From positions 1-52,255 of the forward strand of contig NZ_JAACFT010000048.1 in assembly GCF_029051685.1 (NCBI RefSeq): a stretch of 52,255 nt of DNA, read 5' to 3'. A program made the position numbers and the translations under genes. The notes under the pieces were generated by a model that had not been told where the DNA came from, did not search any database, and saw nothing but the letters and a program-made list of their open reading frames with translations. How positions within the stretch are numbered: position 1 is the stretch's first letter; every line of letters begins with the position of its first letter. This DNA is from Bradyrhizobium sp. CSA207. Lineage in GTDB: Bacteria > Pseudomonadota > Alphaproteobacteria > Rhizobiales > Xanthobacteraceae. Shown here one piece after another: positions 34,558-45,056 of the stretch.

Positions 34558-35376
34558 ATGGCCACCCCCGTCATCAGGATATCGCTGATTGCCGCGCTGG
34601 CGTGCTGGGCCGGCACGCTTACCGCCGCGGCGGACAGTCTCTATCGCGCGCAGGCAATCGTGACGGGCCAGGGTGAGGCCAACCGCATCATCGGCTTCGC
34701 CGCTTGTCTCGAGGACGTTCTCATCAAGGCGTCCGGTGCGCTGAAGCTCACAGGCGATCCTCGATTGGATGTGTACAAATCGCGCTCGGCTGATTTCGTA
34801 AGTGGCTATAGCTACCACGACCAGATGTCCGGCACACCGAAGCGCGATGAGCAGGGCACCCGCGATCGACCGTACGATTTGGTTGTCGACTTCGATGACA
34901 AGAAGATCGACGACATTCTTAAGTCATTCGGCCTCAAGCCCTGGCTTTCGCGCCGCCCGGTCCTTGCCGTTTTTGTCAGGATGGAGCAGGGCTCAAGGCA
35001 ATACATCGCAACGTCAGATGCAAAGCAATCCGACCTGCAGCGTGACTCACTGCTCGCCGCAGCCTTAAAGTGGGGTACGACGATCGTGCTGCCTGATGTC
35101 GCAGCATTGGCGAAAGCGAACATCAATGCTGCGGAGCTCTTGACGACGCCACCCCGGAGATTGGCGTCCTTGGCGGCCGAGCAGGGTGGCGAAGTCGTCC
35201 TGGTCGGGCGGCTAAAGTGGGACGACTCTGAGCTCGGATGGGCCACGGAGTGGCGGATGGACCATCATGGCCGCACGCACCGATGGCAGCTTCGCGGCGT
35301 TACGTTTGATGAGGCCTTCCGACGCGGCATCGGCGGCGCCGCCCAAATCCTCTCAGGCAACGGCGATCCAGGATAG
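34558..35376 (+). CDS. DUF2066 domain protein, exported
   Basis: ATG 34558 gives 272 residues starting with a signal peptide (MATPVIRISLIAALACWAGTLTAAA). The segment LYRAQAIVTGQGEANRIIGFAACLEDVLIKASGALKLTGDPRL is the DUF2066 signature. The domain continues through YDLVVDFDDKKIDDILKSFGLKPW. Role unknown; members are periplasmic or lipid-anchored in proteobacteria. The frame opens earlier at 34480, but only 34558 places the signal peptide at the N-terminus. It has no close partner on the same strand. Confidence 0.83.
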   Translation: MATPVIRISLIAALACWAGTLTAAADSLYRAQAIVTGQGEANRIIGFAACLEDVLIKASGALKLTGDPRLDVYKSRSADFVSGYSYHDQMSGTPKRDEQGTRDRPYDLVVDFDDKKIDDILKSFGLKPWLSRRPVLAVFVRMEQGSRQYIATSDAKQSDLQRDSLLAAALKWGTTIVLPDVAALAKANINAAELLTTPPRRLASLAAEQGGEVVLVGRLKWDDSELGWATEWRMDHHGRTHRWQLRGVTFDEAFRRGIGGAAQILSGNGDPG

Positions 35377-35796
35377 GCGGACAGACTGCCCGGATAGTGG
35401 GCCGCGCGTATGCGCGTTCTATAACCGGCTCACCTACTGCCTCGCGATCACAAAGGCCGCTGGTCTACGCAGGGCGGACGCACACGTGGCGGCCCAGCTT
35501 AGCCAATATTGCTTAAAAGTGTGAATAAGCGTCCAAGATTGACCCGTCCGCTGTTCGCTAAATCAATAGCTTAGAACGCCGATCGACGTCGGGACCCCAC
35601 GCCGATTAACAAAACAAATCCGGTCGACGACTTCGTCGGCTGCGGTGAGAAGTGTTTGTGGGATGCGGATACCGACCGTCCTTCGCGATTGTCGGCCCCC
35701 CTTCCCCGTTTTTTGTAGGGTAGCCACGCTGACGGGAAATCGTCCCAGGTGCGCCAGTGTTGGACCCCGGAGCCCCCTGATCGCCAGGAAATCAGC
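35377..35796. other. Gene-free stretch holding repeat copy A
   Basis: Apart from the 90-base repeat (35521-35610) and the groEL terminator at its right edge, no feature is seen. Confidence 0.5.
35521..35610. repeat. 90-base direct repeat, copy A
   Basis: It aligns without gaps to 40056-40145 with 75 of 90 positions identical by my count. Shared core segments are atcaatagcttag and cgtcgggacccc, and both copies end in attaac. The two copies bracket groESL, the cupin and the methyltransferase gene. Confidence 0.75.
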
Positions 35797-35823
35797 AAAA
35801 GCCCGGCATCGCTGCCGAGCCTT
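35797..35823 (-). terminator. groEL terminator
   Basis: On the minus strand, GGCTCGGCA and TGCCGGGC(T) pair around GCGA and are followed by TTTT, 28 bases beyond the groEL stop. Confidence 0.75.
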
Positions 35824-35850
35824 CTTACTGTTGAGCTCTGAATGTTGGAT

Positions 35851-37503
<1,653 letters not shown>

Positions 37504-37594
37504 ATTGGTTTCCCCTGAGTTGACTTGGTCTCATCTCACCCTTGGCGAGGCGCCCGGCAGGCGCTCCTCAGGGGTGAGCGGTGCGGGCAGTGGA

Positions 37595-37909
37595 TTAGGC
37601 GGCCTTCTTCTTGGACGCCGCGTCGGTGAGAACGCCCATGATGTCGCTCTCCTTCATGATCAACAGCTCCTGGCCGTCGATCTTGACCTCGGTGCCCGAC
37701 CACTTGCCGAACAGCACGCGGTCGCCGACCTGAACGTCGATCGGGATCAGCTTGCCGCTCTCATCGCGGCCGCCGGGGCCAACTGCGATGACTTCGCCCT
37801 GGGAGGGCTTCTCCTTGGCCGTGTCGGGAATGATGATGCCGCCAGCGGTCTTCTCATCTGCGTCGATGCGCTTGACCACGACGCGGTCGTGAAGCGGACG
37901 GAACTTCAT
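37595..37909 (-). CDS. groES: Co-chaperonin GroES (10 kDa)
   Basis: This is a 104-residue co-chaperonin. KFRPLHDRVVVKRIDADEKTAGGIIIPDTAKEKP contains the mobile loop that docks on GroEL, and GDRVLFGKWSGTEVKIDGQELLIMKESDIMGVL is the C-terminal barrel. An AGGAGGAG ribosome site precedes ATG 37909. It is the first gene of the heat-shock operon, with the HrcA operator in its leader. A GC hairpin lies between groES and groEL (about 37547-37571) and could affect processing, which is speculation. Confidence 0.98.
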   Translation of the reverse strand: MKFRPLHDRVVVKRIDADEKTAGGIIIPDTAKEKPSQGEVIAVGPGGRDESGKLIPIDVQVGDRVLFGKWSGTEVKIDGQELLIMKESDIMGVLTDAASKKKAA

Positions 37910-37949
37910 GCTCTCCTCCTATTTTCTAGTTGCTGTTGTGTTAGATGTA

Positions 37950-37976
37950 ATAGCAGTCGAAGCCAGCGAGTGCTAA
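37950..37976 (-). promoter_or_regulatory. CIRCE element (HrcA operator) of groESL
   Basis: The half site GAGTGCTAA (37968-37976) is perfect and ATAGCAGTC (37950-37958) matches the other half TTAGCACTC at seven of nine positions. The spacer is exactly nine bases. It lies 41 bases upstream of the groES start, the usual position for HrcA repression in Rhizobiales. Confidence 0.9.
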
Positions 37977-38134
37977 TCACTCCGGAAATAAGCCGTCCTG
38001 GCCGGCATACAAGACAAAGCCGAGCGATATTAAGCCGCGAAGGATTGCGAAAACTTCTGCACTGAAGGATGGATGGGCCGTTAGCACATGCTGGAATCGA
38101 ACGTCCGGCGGGGCGGTGGGCCGCCCCGCGTCAG

Positions 38135-38887
38135 CTATTGATTTTTTGCTGGCGCGCCCGGAAGCACGGCTGCCACTCCTTCCGGATTGATGTTGAAGGC
38201 CAGGAATACCAACGGCTCGTTGCCCGGGTTTCCCCATTGGTGCAAGAGAGCGTACGGTTCATAGATCAGGGAACCTGGTCCCCTCGCTTCCGTCTTACCG
38301 TCGACCGTGTTCGCTCCGGTGCCAGAAATAATATAGTACAGAGCCGCGCCTGACCGATGGTGCGGCGGGTTGGAGGGCATCTGCGCCGGAAATGTGACCC
38401 GCGTGAGATTGAGATCATAACCGCCTGGCTTCAGGTCGGGGATTGGAGTTGCAGTGCGATAGAGCTCTCCCACGGCGGCAGGTGCCGTCTCGACAGGCCG
38501 ACCCAAGTCCACAGCGGGGGCCAGGAAGAAGTGGAGAAACGTTGACGGCCCTCCGCTACCCGCCGTTAGCACCGCCGTCTCTCCGCTGGCGATGAACAGC
38601 CCGTCTCCGGCATTGAGCATTTTGGCCTCGCCACCGAGCGAGACCTCGGTCGATCCTGACATCTGGTAGAGGATGCCGTTGGCCGCCGAGACGCTGCTCT
38701 TCTCGTCCGGCTGAAGAGTGATGCTCACCGCTTTGAAATGGAGCGGCACGTCTGCGACGGTCGGCAGTTTGGTTGCGGCGATCACTGTTCGCGTAATTGC
38801 CGGTGGAGCGGGGGTGGTTTGTGCGGTCCCGGAGGCGGGAAGCGCCATCGCGCCGAGCAAGAGTAGTCCGGTTGTCCTGAATTGCAT
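38135..38887 (-). CDS. Exported bicupin protein
   Basis: This 250-residue protein has a signal peptide (MQFRTTGLLLLGAMALPASGTAQ). The first cupin half contains ILYQMSGSTEVSLGGEAKMLNAGDGLFIASGE. The second has PPHHRSGAALYYIISGTGANTVDGKTEARGPGSLIYEPYALLHQWGN with HH and H as likely metal ligands; the first half lacks that set. Cupins of this kind bind metal and act as dioxygenases, isomerases or simple binding proteins. Role unknown. The preceding groESL operon is on the same strand but has its own operator. Confidence 0.83.
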   Translation of the reverse strand: MQFRTTGLLLLGAMALPASGTAQTTPAPPAITRTVIAATKLPTVADVPLHFKAVSITLQPDEKSSVSAANGILYQMSGSTEVSLGGEAKMLNAGDGLFIASGETAVLTAGSGGPSTFLHFFLAPAVDLGRPVETAPAAVGELYRTATPIPDLKPGGYDLNLTRVTFPAQMPSNPPHHRSGAALYYIISGTGANTVDGKTEARGPGSLIYEPYALLHQWGNPGNEPLVFLAFNINPEGVAAVLPGAPAKNQ

Positions 38888-39189
38888 GATTGCCTCCCAG
38901 GTTCAGCGGATAATCGGAGCACCATACGCTCTCCCAAAGCCTCTTGGAATGACAGGTCGCTTCGAGTTGCCAACGGACGGAAACCGGGAGCAAACGCCGA
39001 GCGAACTTGCGGCAATGTGCGCGGAGAGATCGGCTTACCGGGCAGGTGCAGTCATGGTATCAAGACTTGCTGGAGAACCGCCTGACGCATTGCGGTCATT
39101 CGCTGGACGCCGTGTTTCGCTTAACGGCTGATCGGTCGAATCCTCGCTCAAGCGGTCGACGCAAAATCGTGAACCGAGACCGCACGATC

Positions 39190-39930
39190 ATGAAGACCTT
39201 GCTGCTGCTCGTACTTTCCATGGTTGCCGCCGCGCGGGAAGCGACTGCACAGGAGGACGCACAATGCGCTCGCGAACGCGCCGCCATGGTCGAAACCATG
39301 CGGGCCTACGCCCGGTCCGACGCCAGTGTTTTGGGGCAGCAGGGCCTGTCGGAGAGGGTCCTTGAGGCCATGGGGCAAACGAAACGTCATCTGTTCATCC
39401 CTGAGCCTGAGCGATCTTGCTCCATTGCATACGCGGACGGGCCGATTCCGATCGGCCACGGCCAGACCATATCGCAGCCGTTCATCGTGGCCTTGATGAC
39501 CCAGCTGGCCGAGGTCGCGCCCGATCATGTTGTGCTCGAAGTCGGTACGGGTTCGGGCTATCAGGCCGCCATTCTTGCGCGCCTCGCGCGAAAGGTCTGC
39601 ACCATCGAGATTATCCCGCCATTGGCCGAGGCCGCAGCGAAAACACTCAAAGACCTCGCGTATGACAACGTGAGCGTCAGGCGTGGTGACGGCTATGATG
39701 GCTGGCCCGAATGCGGTCCTTTTGACGCCATCGTCGTGACCGCCGCGCTCGGGCAGCTACCGCCGCCGCTGATTGAGCAGCTTAAAGTGGGTGGCCGGCT
39801 CGTCATGCCGGTGGGCCCGGCTTACACCACTCAGCAGCTGACGGTCGTCGAAAAACTCGCCCATGACAAGACGACAACGCGCGCCGTCGCCCTCGTGCGT
39901 TTTGTGCCCTTTACGCGTTCACGAGATTAA
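39190..39930 (+). CDS. pcm: Protein-L-isoaspartate O-methyltransferase with signal peptide
   Basis: ATG 39190 gives 246 residues beginning MKTLLLLVLSMVAAAREATAQ, which reads as a signal peptide. The enzyme core has the PCMT motifs GHGQTISQPFIVALMTQL and the SAM loop VVLEVGTGSGYQAAILARL, followed by the post-I segment. RRGDGYDGWPECGPFDAIVVTAA and LKVGGRLVMPVG complete it. The enzyme repairs isoaspartyl residues in aged proteins using SAM. Export would be unusual because SAM is not expected outside the cytoplasm, although signal-bearing PCMTs do occur. The ribosome site is weak. Confidence 0.88.
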   Translation: MKTLLLLVLSMVAAAREATAQEDAQCARERAAMVETMRAYARSDASVLGQQGLSERVLEAMGQTKRHLFIPEPERSCSIAYADGPIPIGHGQTISQPFIVALMTQLAEVAPDHVVLEVGTGSGYQAAILARLARKVCTIEIIPPLAEAAAKTLKDLAYDNVSVRRGDGYDGWPECGPFDAIVVTAALGQLPPPLIEQLKVGGRLVMPVGPAYTTQQLTVVEKLAHDKTTTRAVALVRFVPFTRSRD

Positions 39931-40336
39931 AAGCCGGTAACGGTCCAGTTCTTGGAGAGCAGGACTGGGGGCTCGCCTGGGTGGCTGGAGCTTTGCGGGA
40001 ATGCACGTTTGGAACGACGGCAATTGGCACTTCTCGTCGCTTGTGCGGCTTACCTGTGAACAGGCGTCCGAGATTAACCCCTCCACCGCTCGGTAGATCA
40101 ATAGCTTAGCTCGCCGATCGGCGTCGGGACCCCGCGCCAATTAACACGCTGGGAAGCTGAGTGTCTGTTTTCTGGCCGCTTCGTTTCTTGCACTTAGCTG
40201 ACGTCGGTCGTCTGTTGAATGTCCGTTTTGCGCTGCCGGACCTTTCCTCAAATGTGGCTCTTGACCCGTAGCTGAAACCACTGTTGTTGCGCATATCCGC
40301 CCAGTGTGAAAAACGAGCCAGAGGAGGTGAGCAGAG
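39931..40336. other. Gene-free stretch holding repeat copy B
   Basis: It contains the 90-base repeat at 40056-40145. The small minus-strand frames here look accidental. Confidence 0.5.
40056..40145. repeat. 90-base direct repeat, copy B
   Basis: Same orientation as copy A at 35521-35610, about 83 per cent identical by eye. It contains a short palindrome (CGCCGATCGGCG) that copy A has in altered form. Confidence 0.75.
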
Positions 40337-41484
40337 TTAGCTCCTCGCCCCTGGCAGGATAACAACAAGCTGCCGTTCGGAATCAAAAATGACCCTTGTT
40401 CCGAACTGCCGACATTCCCCATCCAGTGTCCGCCGGATCCATTCAATGTCCTGCCGCGATGGAATGGAGAGACGAAAGTTCTTGATCTGCAGGGGAACCA
40501 GTTTGAGAGCTCGGAGGCTTCCGCTGGTTGGATCCAGGTCAGCAAAATACATCAACGTCAAGTCATCGTGGTAGCGCTCGTAACCACGGATCCCTTCATA
40601 GTCGTTCACAAGATCACCGCAGCCGTAGAGTATGAGTCGGTCTCTATAGATTTCGAACGCTCTCGGATGATGCGAAGAATGCCCGTGAACGATCGACACG
40701 CCTGCCTTGTCGACCAGGGCCCGGGCAAAACTCCTCTGCTCATTGGGAATGTGATATCCCCAATTGGATCCCCAATGGATTGAAACGACAGTGAGATCGC
40801 TCGGCCTCCTGACCGCCATGATCTGGTCAGCGACCTCGAACGCGCTCGCCTCGCACAGGTCAGGCAGCAAGTTGACGCCCGGAGCGTCGGATGTCGCAGC
40901 CCACTCGAACGGGATGCCGCTCGATGTCGATCCGAACGAAAAGATCAGGAGCCGGGCGTTGGCAACGTTCAGCACTGCGGGTGCGCGCGCTTCGCGATCG
41001 TTGCGGCCTGCGCCCGCCACTTTGACGTTGAGTTTCTGCAAAGTCGTCAGCGTCTCAAGCAGGCCGGCGCGACCCCAATCGAGCACGTGGTTGTTGGCCA
41101 ATAGACAGCAGTCGATCCTGGCTGCCGTGAGACATTCTGCATTCTCGGGGCTCATGCGGTAGTTGATGCCCTTGTTCGCGCGGTCGTTGCTGCGTGTCAC
41201 AGCCGTTTCGAGATTGATGATGCGCGCCTCCGGCTGCATGTGCTCCAATTGGTCCAGTGCAGCGCCCCAAACGTAGGACGACCCGTTGCGCCGCGGAATA
41301 GGCCCGTTCGCCTGCTCAGCGAGCAGCACGTAGCTCCCCGCCGATCGCATGCAATCCTCGTAAATCGCGGGGCTGCAAGGGTGCACCAACACCTGATCGA
41401 TGCCGCCCCGCACATGACATCTCCGCATAGGAAGAGCCGCACCGATTTCCGATGCCCAGCCGGCAAATGTCTTTCCTCGGCCAT
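40337..41484 (-). pseudogene. CapA-family protein, frameshifted near its start
   Basis: The C-terminal 350 residues are a normal CapA/poly-gamma-glutamate-type metallophosphatase: INLETAVTRS, CCLLANNHVLDWG, DLTVVSIHWGSNWGY and VSIVHGHSSHHPRAFEIY. The N-terminal strand RLFLCGDVM, which opens the fold and supplies the first metal aspartate, is present only in another frame starting at ATG 41484. The two frames meet near 41408-41415, where one base seems lost in the G-rich run after GDVM. From ATG 41428 the downstream frame would lack that aspartate. A sequencing error cannot be excluded. It follows an MBL-fold gene by 23 bases. Confidence 0.75.
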
Positions 41485-41507
41485 GACTTACCGCTCAGGT
41501 CTTTGCG

Positions 41508-42512
41508 TCAGGCGTGAGATGCCCTGAACGCCGCCATCACCTCGGCCAGAATCCGCTCATGCTCTCCCGCATAGCGCGGAGAGAAGTGAAAAGGCTCGAC
41601 GCGGCGTACATTGGCTTCCCGCGCGATTTCTCCGGCCACCGTGGTTGTAAGATGGGCCCGCTCCCTCGCCAATGCGGCGTCTGCCCCCGCAAACGCCGCC
41701 TCGATGAAGAGGATGTCTGCATTCCGAATCAGCGCCACGATGGCGGCACGATTGGCCAGCGTGTCGGCAACGTCGGTCACATAGGCAATTTTCTGGCCGG
41801 CAGTGACCGTCAGGAGATCGCGCAGGCTGGCGAGTGGAACGAGGCGATCCGAAGTTGCCGCTTCATCGATATGGATTAAATGATCGTCCGCGCGACGCTC
41901 GACGACCGCCTTCTTGAGCGAGTGCAACCAGGGACCGACGGGCAGCCCGCGCTGTAACAGCCGGTTCTTCCATACGTTGACATGTGCCGCCTCCTGCAGC
42001 GCAAAGGCAAGGCAGGGCGTGCCGTGTTCAAGGATCGCGGCTGACACGCGATGGGTCGGTTCATCGCAGAGTACGCCGGCAAAGGTTTTATGAGAGACTG
42101 GTGGCTCTGCTGCGAAAGCCGTCCTTAGTCGGAACCGCGTGGTAGAGATGGAATCTGTCGTTCCGAGTTCGCTCACAACGAAAACAAGATCGCAGGGATG
42201 GCTTTCGACCAAGTTCCAACGATAGGCCTGAAGCTTGTGAAAGACGCGCTCGGCAAAGCCGGACGGACCGAAGAGCTGCACCGATTTCTCGTGCCCGACG
42301 AGCAAACGAAGCAGATGGTCGAAGCCAACGAAATGATCGATATGCGCATGCGAGACAAAGATTTGGTCAATGCGTCGTATCCTCCGCGGCGACAGTGAAG
42401 CAATCTCTCCGACATCGAACAGCAGACTTCGCCTTTCGAAGAGCGTTTCTACATAGACCGTCGGGTCGCCGTAGCGACCGTTGACTAGGCTCGGATGGAA
42501 AAGCGGTCGCAT
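41508..42512 (-). CDS. RNase Z-like MBL-fold metallohydrolase
   Basis: This 334-residue protein has the metal motif IFVSHAHIDHFVGFDHLLRLL (HxHxDH, residues near 54-74), the later IAYVTDVADT supplying an aspartate, and FIEAAFAGAD. The final histidine of RNase Z may be in VRRVEPFHFSPRYAGE, the (H)FSxRY motif shared with tRNase Z. True RNase Z is usually in the core genome, so this could be a paralogue with another phosphodiesterase role. It is upstream of, and nearly abuts, the capA remnant on the same strand, which suggests an operon. Confidence 0.83.
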   Translation of the reverse strand: MRPLFHPSLVNGRYGDPTVYVETLFERRSLLFDVGEIASLSPRRIRRIDQIFVSHAHIDHFVGFDHLLRLLVGHEKSVQLFGPSGFAERVFHKLQAYRWNLVESHPCDLVFVVSELGTTDSISTTRFRLRTAFAAEPPVSHKTFAGVLCDEPTHRVSAAILEHGTPCLAFALQEAAHVNVWKNRLLQRGLPVGPWLHSLKKAVVERRADDHLIHIDEAATSDRLVPLASLRDLLTVTAGQKIAYVTDVADTLANRAAIVALIRNADILFIEAAFAGADAALARERAHLTTTVAGEIAREANVRRVEPFHFSPRYAGEHERILAEVMAAFRASHA

Positions 42513-42944
42513 GGCAAACTATTCTGCTGCAACGAGGCTTTCGCGCATCTTGGGGCAAGACTCTCCCTTCACTGCGCGAGGCACCACCCCCCTTTGTACA
42601 CCAGGTTGATTTTGGTCAATGCCTGATGGATTTCCCGTATCTAGGCAAAGTCGATGGATTCCGCACCGGGCAAGATCGAGCTAGAATACCCTAATCGGAT
42701 CGGCTCGTGCCAGGCAGTATCAAGGGCACACGGACGGTATTGCGCAGCACCATTGGTTCCTCGCCAGAGCCAGAGCGCGATTGGTATTGAGATCGGCGAT
42801 CCGCTCGCGCGCAAGGGCAGCGACATTCGATCCGCCGTTTGGCTGCGTGACCAGGTGCGGCAATCGATGCTCTCTGCCGCAAGCCGAATTTGGGAGAGCT
42901 CGTCAAGCCCGAGCCGATGTTTCCTGCAGCCTGAGGAGAGAGCC
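42513..42944. other. Intergenic region before the PEBP-family gene
   Basis: About 430 bases with only accidental open frames. It should hold the divergent promoters of the MBL-fold gene and the PEBP-family gene. I see no clear operator. Confidence 0.45.
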
Positions 42945-43394
42945 ATGAAACTCGTTTCAAGCGCCTTCGCCGATGGTGCCGCAATTCCGCGACGGTTTAC
43001 CTGTGATGGAGAAAATCGTTCGCCGCCTCTGCAATGGTCCGGCGCGCCGGAGGGATCGCGGAGTTTTGCCCTGCTCTGCGACGATCCCGATGCTCCCGGC
43101 GGCACATGGCATCATTGGGCGGTTTACGATATTCCGCCAGCCGTAACGGAATTCCCGGACAACGCCGCGCAGAACACCAGAATGAAGCAGGCGGTCAACG
43201 ATTTTCGGAAAGTAGGATATGGCGGTCCATGTCCACCGCATGGCCATGGGCCTCATCACTATCACTTCCGGGTGCTTGCCCTCTCGATGGAGGATCTTCC
43301 GGCGAAGGCCAATGCGTCCTGCCGTGACATTGAGCGAGAGGCACGCAAGCACGTCATCGCGGAAGCGATCCTCGTCGGTTGGTATGAGAGATAG
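42945..43394 (+). CDS. YbhB/YbcL family (PEBP, Raf-kinase-inhibitor-like) protein
   Basis: ATG 42945 follows GAGGAGAG, giving 149 residues. The PEBP markers are FTCDGENRSPPLQWSGAPEG, SFALLCDDPDAPGGTWHHWAVYDIP and the second signature GYGGPCPPHGHGPHHYHFRVLAL. Bacterial members are small soluble proteins with an anion-binding pocket and mostly unknown roles. No signal peptide. No clear functional link to its neighbours. Confidence 0.92.
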   Translation: MKLVSSAFADGAAIPRRFTCDGENRSPPLQWSGAPEGSRSFALLCDDPDAPGGTWHHWAVYDIPPAVTEFPDNAAQNTRMKQAVNDFRKVGYGGPCPPHGHGPHHYHFRVLALSMEDLPAKANASCRDIEREARKHVIAEAILVGWYER

Positions 43395-43532
43395 GGCCGG
43401 CGAAAGGCCGGGACCGGTGCATGAAGGGAGCACGTAATCCCGGCTGGTCCCCCCTAGACGCTGAGAGCGGCTGCCTCCTAGAGGTCGGGTTTTGACCCCG
43501 AGCCGACGTTGATGCTTGGCAAACGCGCCGGC

Positions 43533-44365
43533 CTAGCGGAGGGGCATTACCGTGACGCCGGGCGGCGGCACGTCATCGTCGGGCACGAAGAAGTCCGACG
43601 CCAGTGGGACCGCGGCATCGACGCGATAGCGGTCGAAATCACGCACTCCGCTGGCATAGAGCAGCTTGTCATCGATACAGAACTGCCCGGTGAACTCGCG
43701 CGACGGCTTCGTGAAGATCACATAAGCCGCATCTCCCATGATCTCGGGCGTGCGGCTCGCGCGCATCATGGCATCGCCCCCCAGGAGATTGCCGACCGCG
43801 GCGGTAGCGATCGTAGTGCGCGGCCACAGCGCGTTGACCGCGACGCCCGCACTCTTAAGCTCGGCCGATAGTCCCAGGACGCACATGCTCATGCCGAACT
43901 TCGCCATGGTATAGGCGGTGGAGTGCTCGAACCATTTCGCCTCCATGTCGAGCGGCGGCGACAGCATCAGGATGTGCGGGTTTTCGGCCTTCGTGAGGTG
44001 CGGGATACAATACTTCGACACCATAAAAGTGCCGCGGGTGTTGCTTGGGAGTTGGTCAAGCTAATGGCGCTGGCGTTGTTGACGCAGATATCGATGCCAC
44101 CGAATTCGGCGACGGTCTTATCAACAGCTGCGATCACCTGGGCCTCATCGCGAATATCGCAGATGACTGGCAGCGCGTTGCCGCCGGCCGCGCGCACCTC
44201 GTCGGCGGCGGTAAAGATGGTGCCCCTCAGCTTCGGATGCGGCTCCGCGGTCTTCGCGGCGATCGCGACGTTGGCGCCGTCGCGTGCGGCGCGCAGCGCG
44301 ATCGCAAGCCCAATGCCGCGGCTCGCGCCGGAGATAAACAGCGTCTTACCTTTGAGGGATGACAT
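43533..44365 (-). pseudogene. Short-chain dehydrogenase gene with internal deletion/frameshift
   Basis: The start at ATG 44365 has a CAGGAG ribosome site and encodes KTLFISGASRGIGLAIAL and GGIDICVNNASAISLT. The frame then breaks near 44041-44050. Downstream another frame carries TRGTFMVSKYCIPHL, LMLSPPLDM, and STAYTMAKFGMS with the catalytic YxxxK. Family members have about 13-15 further residues at the junction, so a short deletion with a frame change fits. The gene resembles HSDL2-type SDRs. Each half is otherwise clean, which points to a recent lesion or a sequence error. Confidence 0.75.
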
Positions 44366-44394
44366 CGGAGGACTCCTGTATGGGACACGCCGCG

Positions 44395-44505
44395 TTGGGC
44401 TCACTCCCCGTTGCGGGTGAGGGTGGGTTGGGAGGTACCACAAGCGCCGGCCTCAAGACTATCCCCTCCCTCACCCACCACCCCACAAGGGGAGATAGAT
44501 AATAG
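44395..44505. repeat. Palindromic repeat of the CCCTCACCC type
   Basis: Arms ctcactccccgttgcggg and accccacaaggggagat, with an inner ggtgagggtgggt and ccctccctcacccacc pair, form a long inverted repeat. It is related to the block at 8150-8312 and lies just upstream of a ligD remnant. Confidence 0.7.
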
Positions 44506-44522
44506 TCTAGTGCACGCTTATC

Positions 44523-44989
44523 TTGAAGGAGAAGGGCATGAGACGAACTATTCGTTCCTACGATCGACCGCCGAAACTCTGCGTGATGCAGATGGAAGGC
44601 ATCGTCTCCAAGAACGTCGCGGCGCCAAACCGGTCGGGCCACAACGAATCCTGGCTGAAGATCAAATGCGTGCAACGAGGGAAGTTTCGGATCGTCGGCT
44701 TCGTGAAGGATCCAGCCGGCGTCGCGGCCCTGCACCTGGGCCAGCGCGAGGCCGACGAGCTGCGTTATACCGGCAAGGCCGGGACCGGATTCACACGCAA
44801 GAGCTCGATTGAGATTCGTCGGAAGCTCGACGCGATCACGACCGCAAAGTCGCCGCTGACAAAGCCGGTGAGAACGCTGAAGGCAACGTGGTCGAGCCGA
44901 AATATGTAGCGGACGTGGAATACCGCGACGTCACTGCGGAAGGCTACCTCCGGCATAGCTCATTCAAGGGCCTGCTCGAGGATCATTGA
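44523..44989 (+). pseudogene. Remnant of ATP-dependent DNA ligase D (LigD)
   Basis: MEGIVSKNVAAPNRSG and SWLKIKCVQRGKFRIVGFV contain the ligase motifs IV/V region. LGQREADELRYTGKAGTGF is the start of the oligonucleotide-binding fold. The frame ends at 44909, but a one-base shift near 44893 restores VEPKYVADVEYRD and TAEGYLRHSSFKGL to a stop at 44989, the natural linker of LigD. The upstream ligase and phosphoesterase domains and the downstream polymerase domain are missing. It is a decayed fragment of a non-homologous-end-joining gene, not a working ligase. Confidence 0.78.
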
Positions 44990-45056
44990 AAGCAGACCTG
45001 ACGCTCTGCGATCTTCGCCGCGATCCTGGCGCGTGCTTCGTCGCTTCATCCAGCCA

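Noticed and set aside
34063..34818. Minus-strand frame that could be taken for a 251-residue protein
   Set aside because: It reads group II intron RNA and the antisense of the DUF2066 gene; only the short maturase start in another frame is meaningful.
44395..44505. CRISPR-like repeat block
   Set aside because: It is a single inverted repeat; there is no series of equal repeats with unique spacers anywhere in the window.
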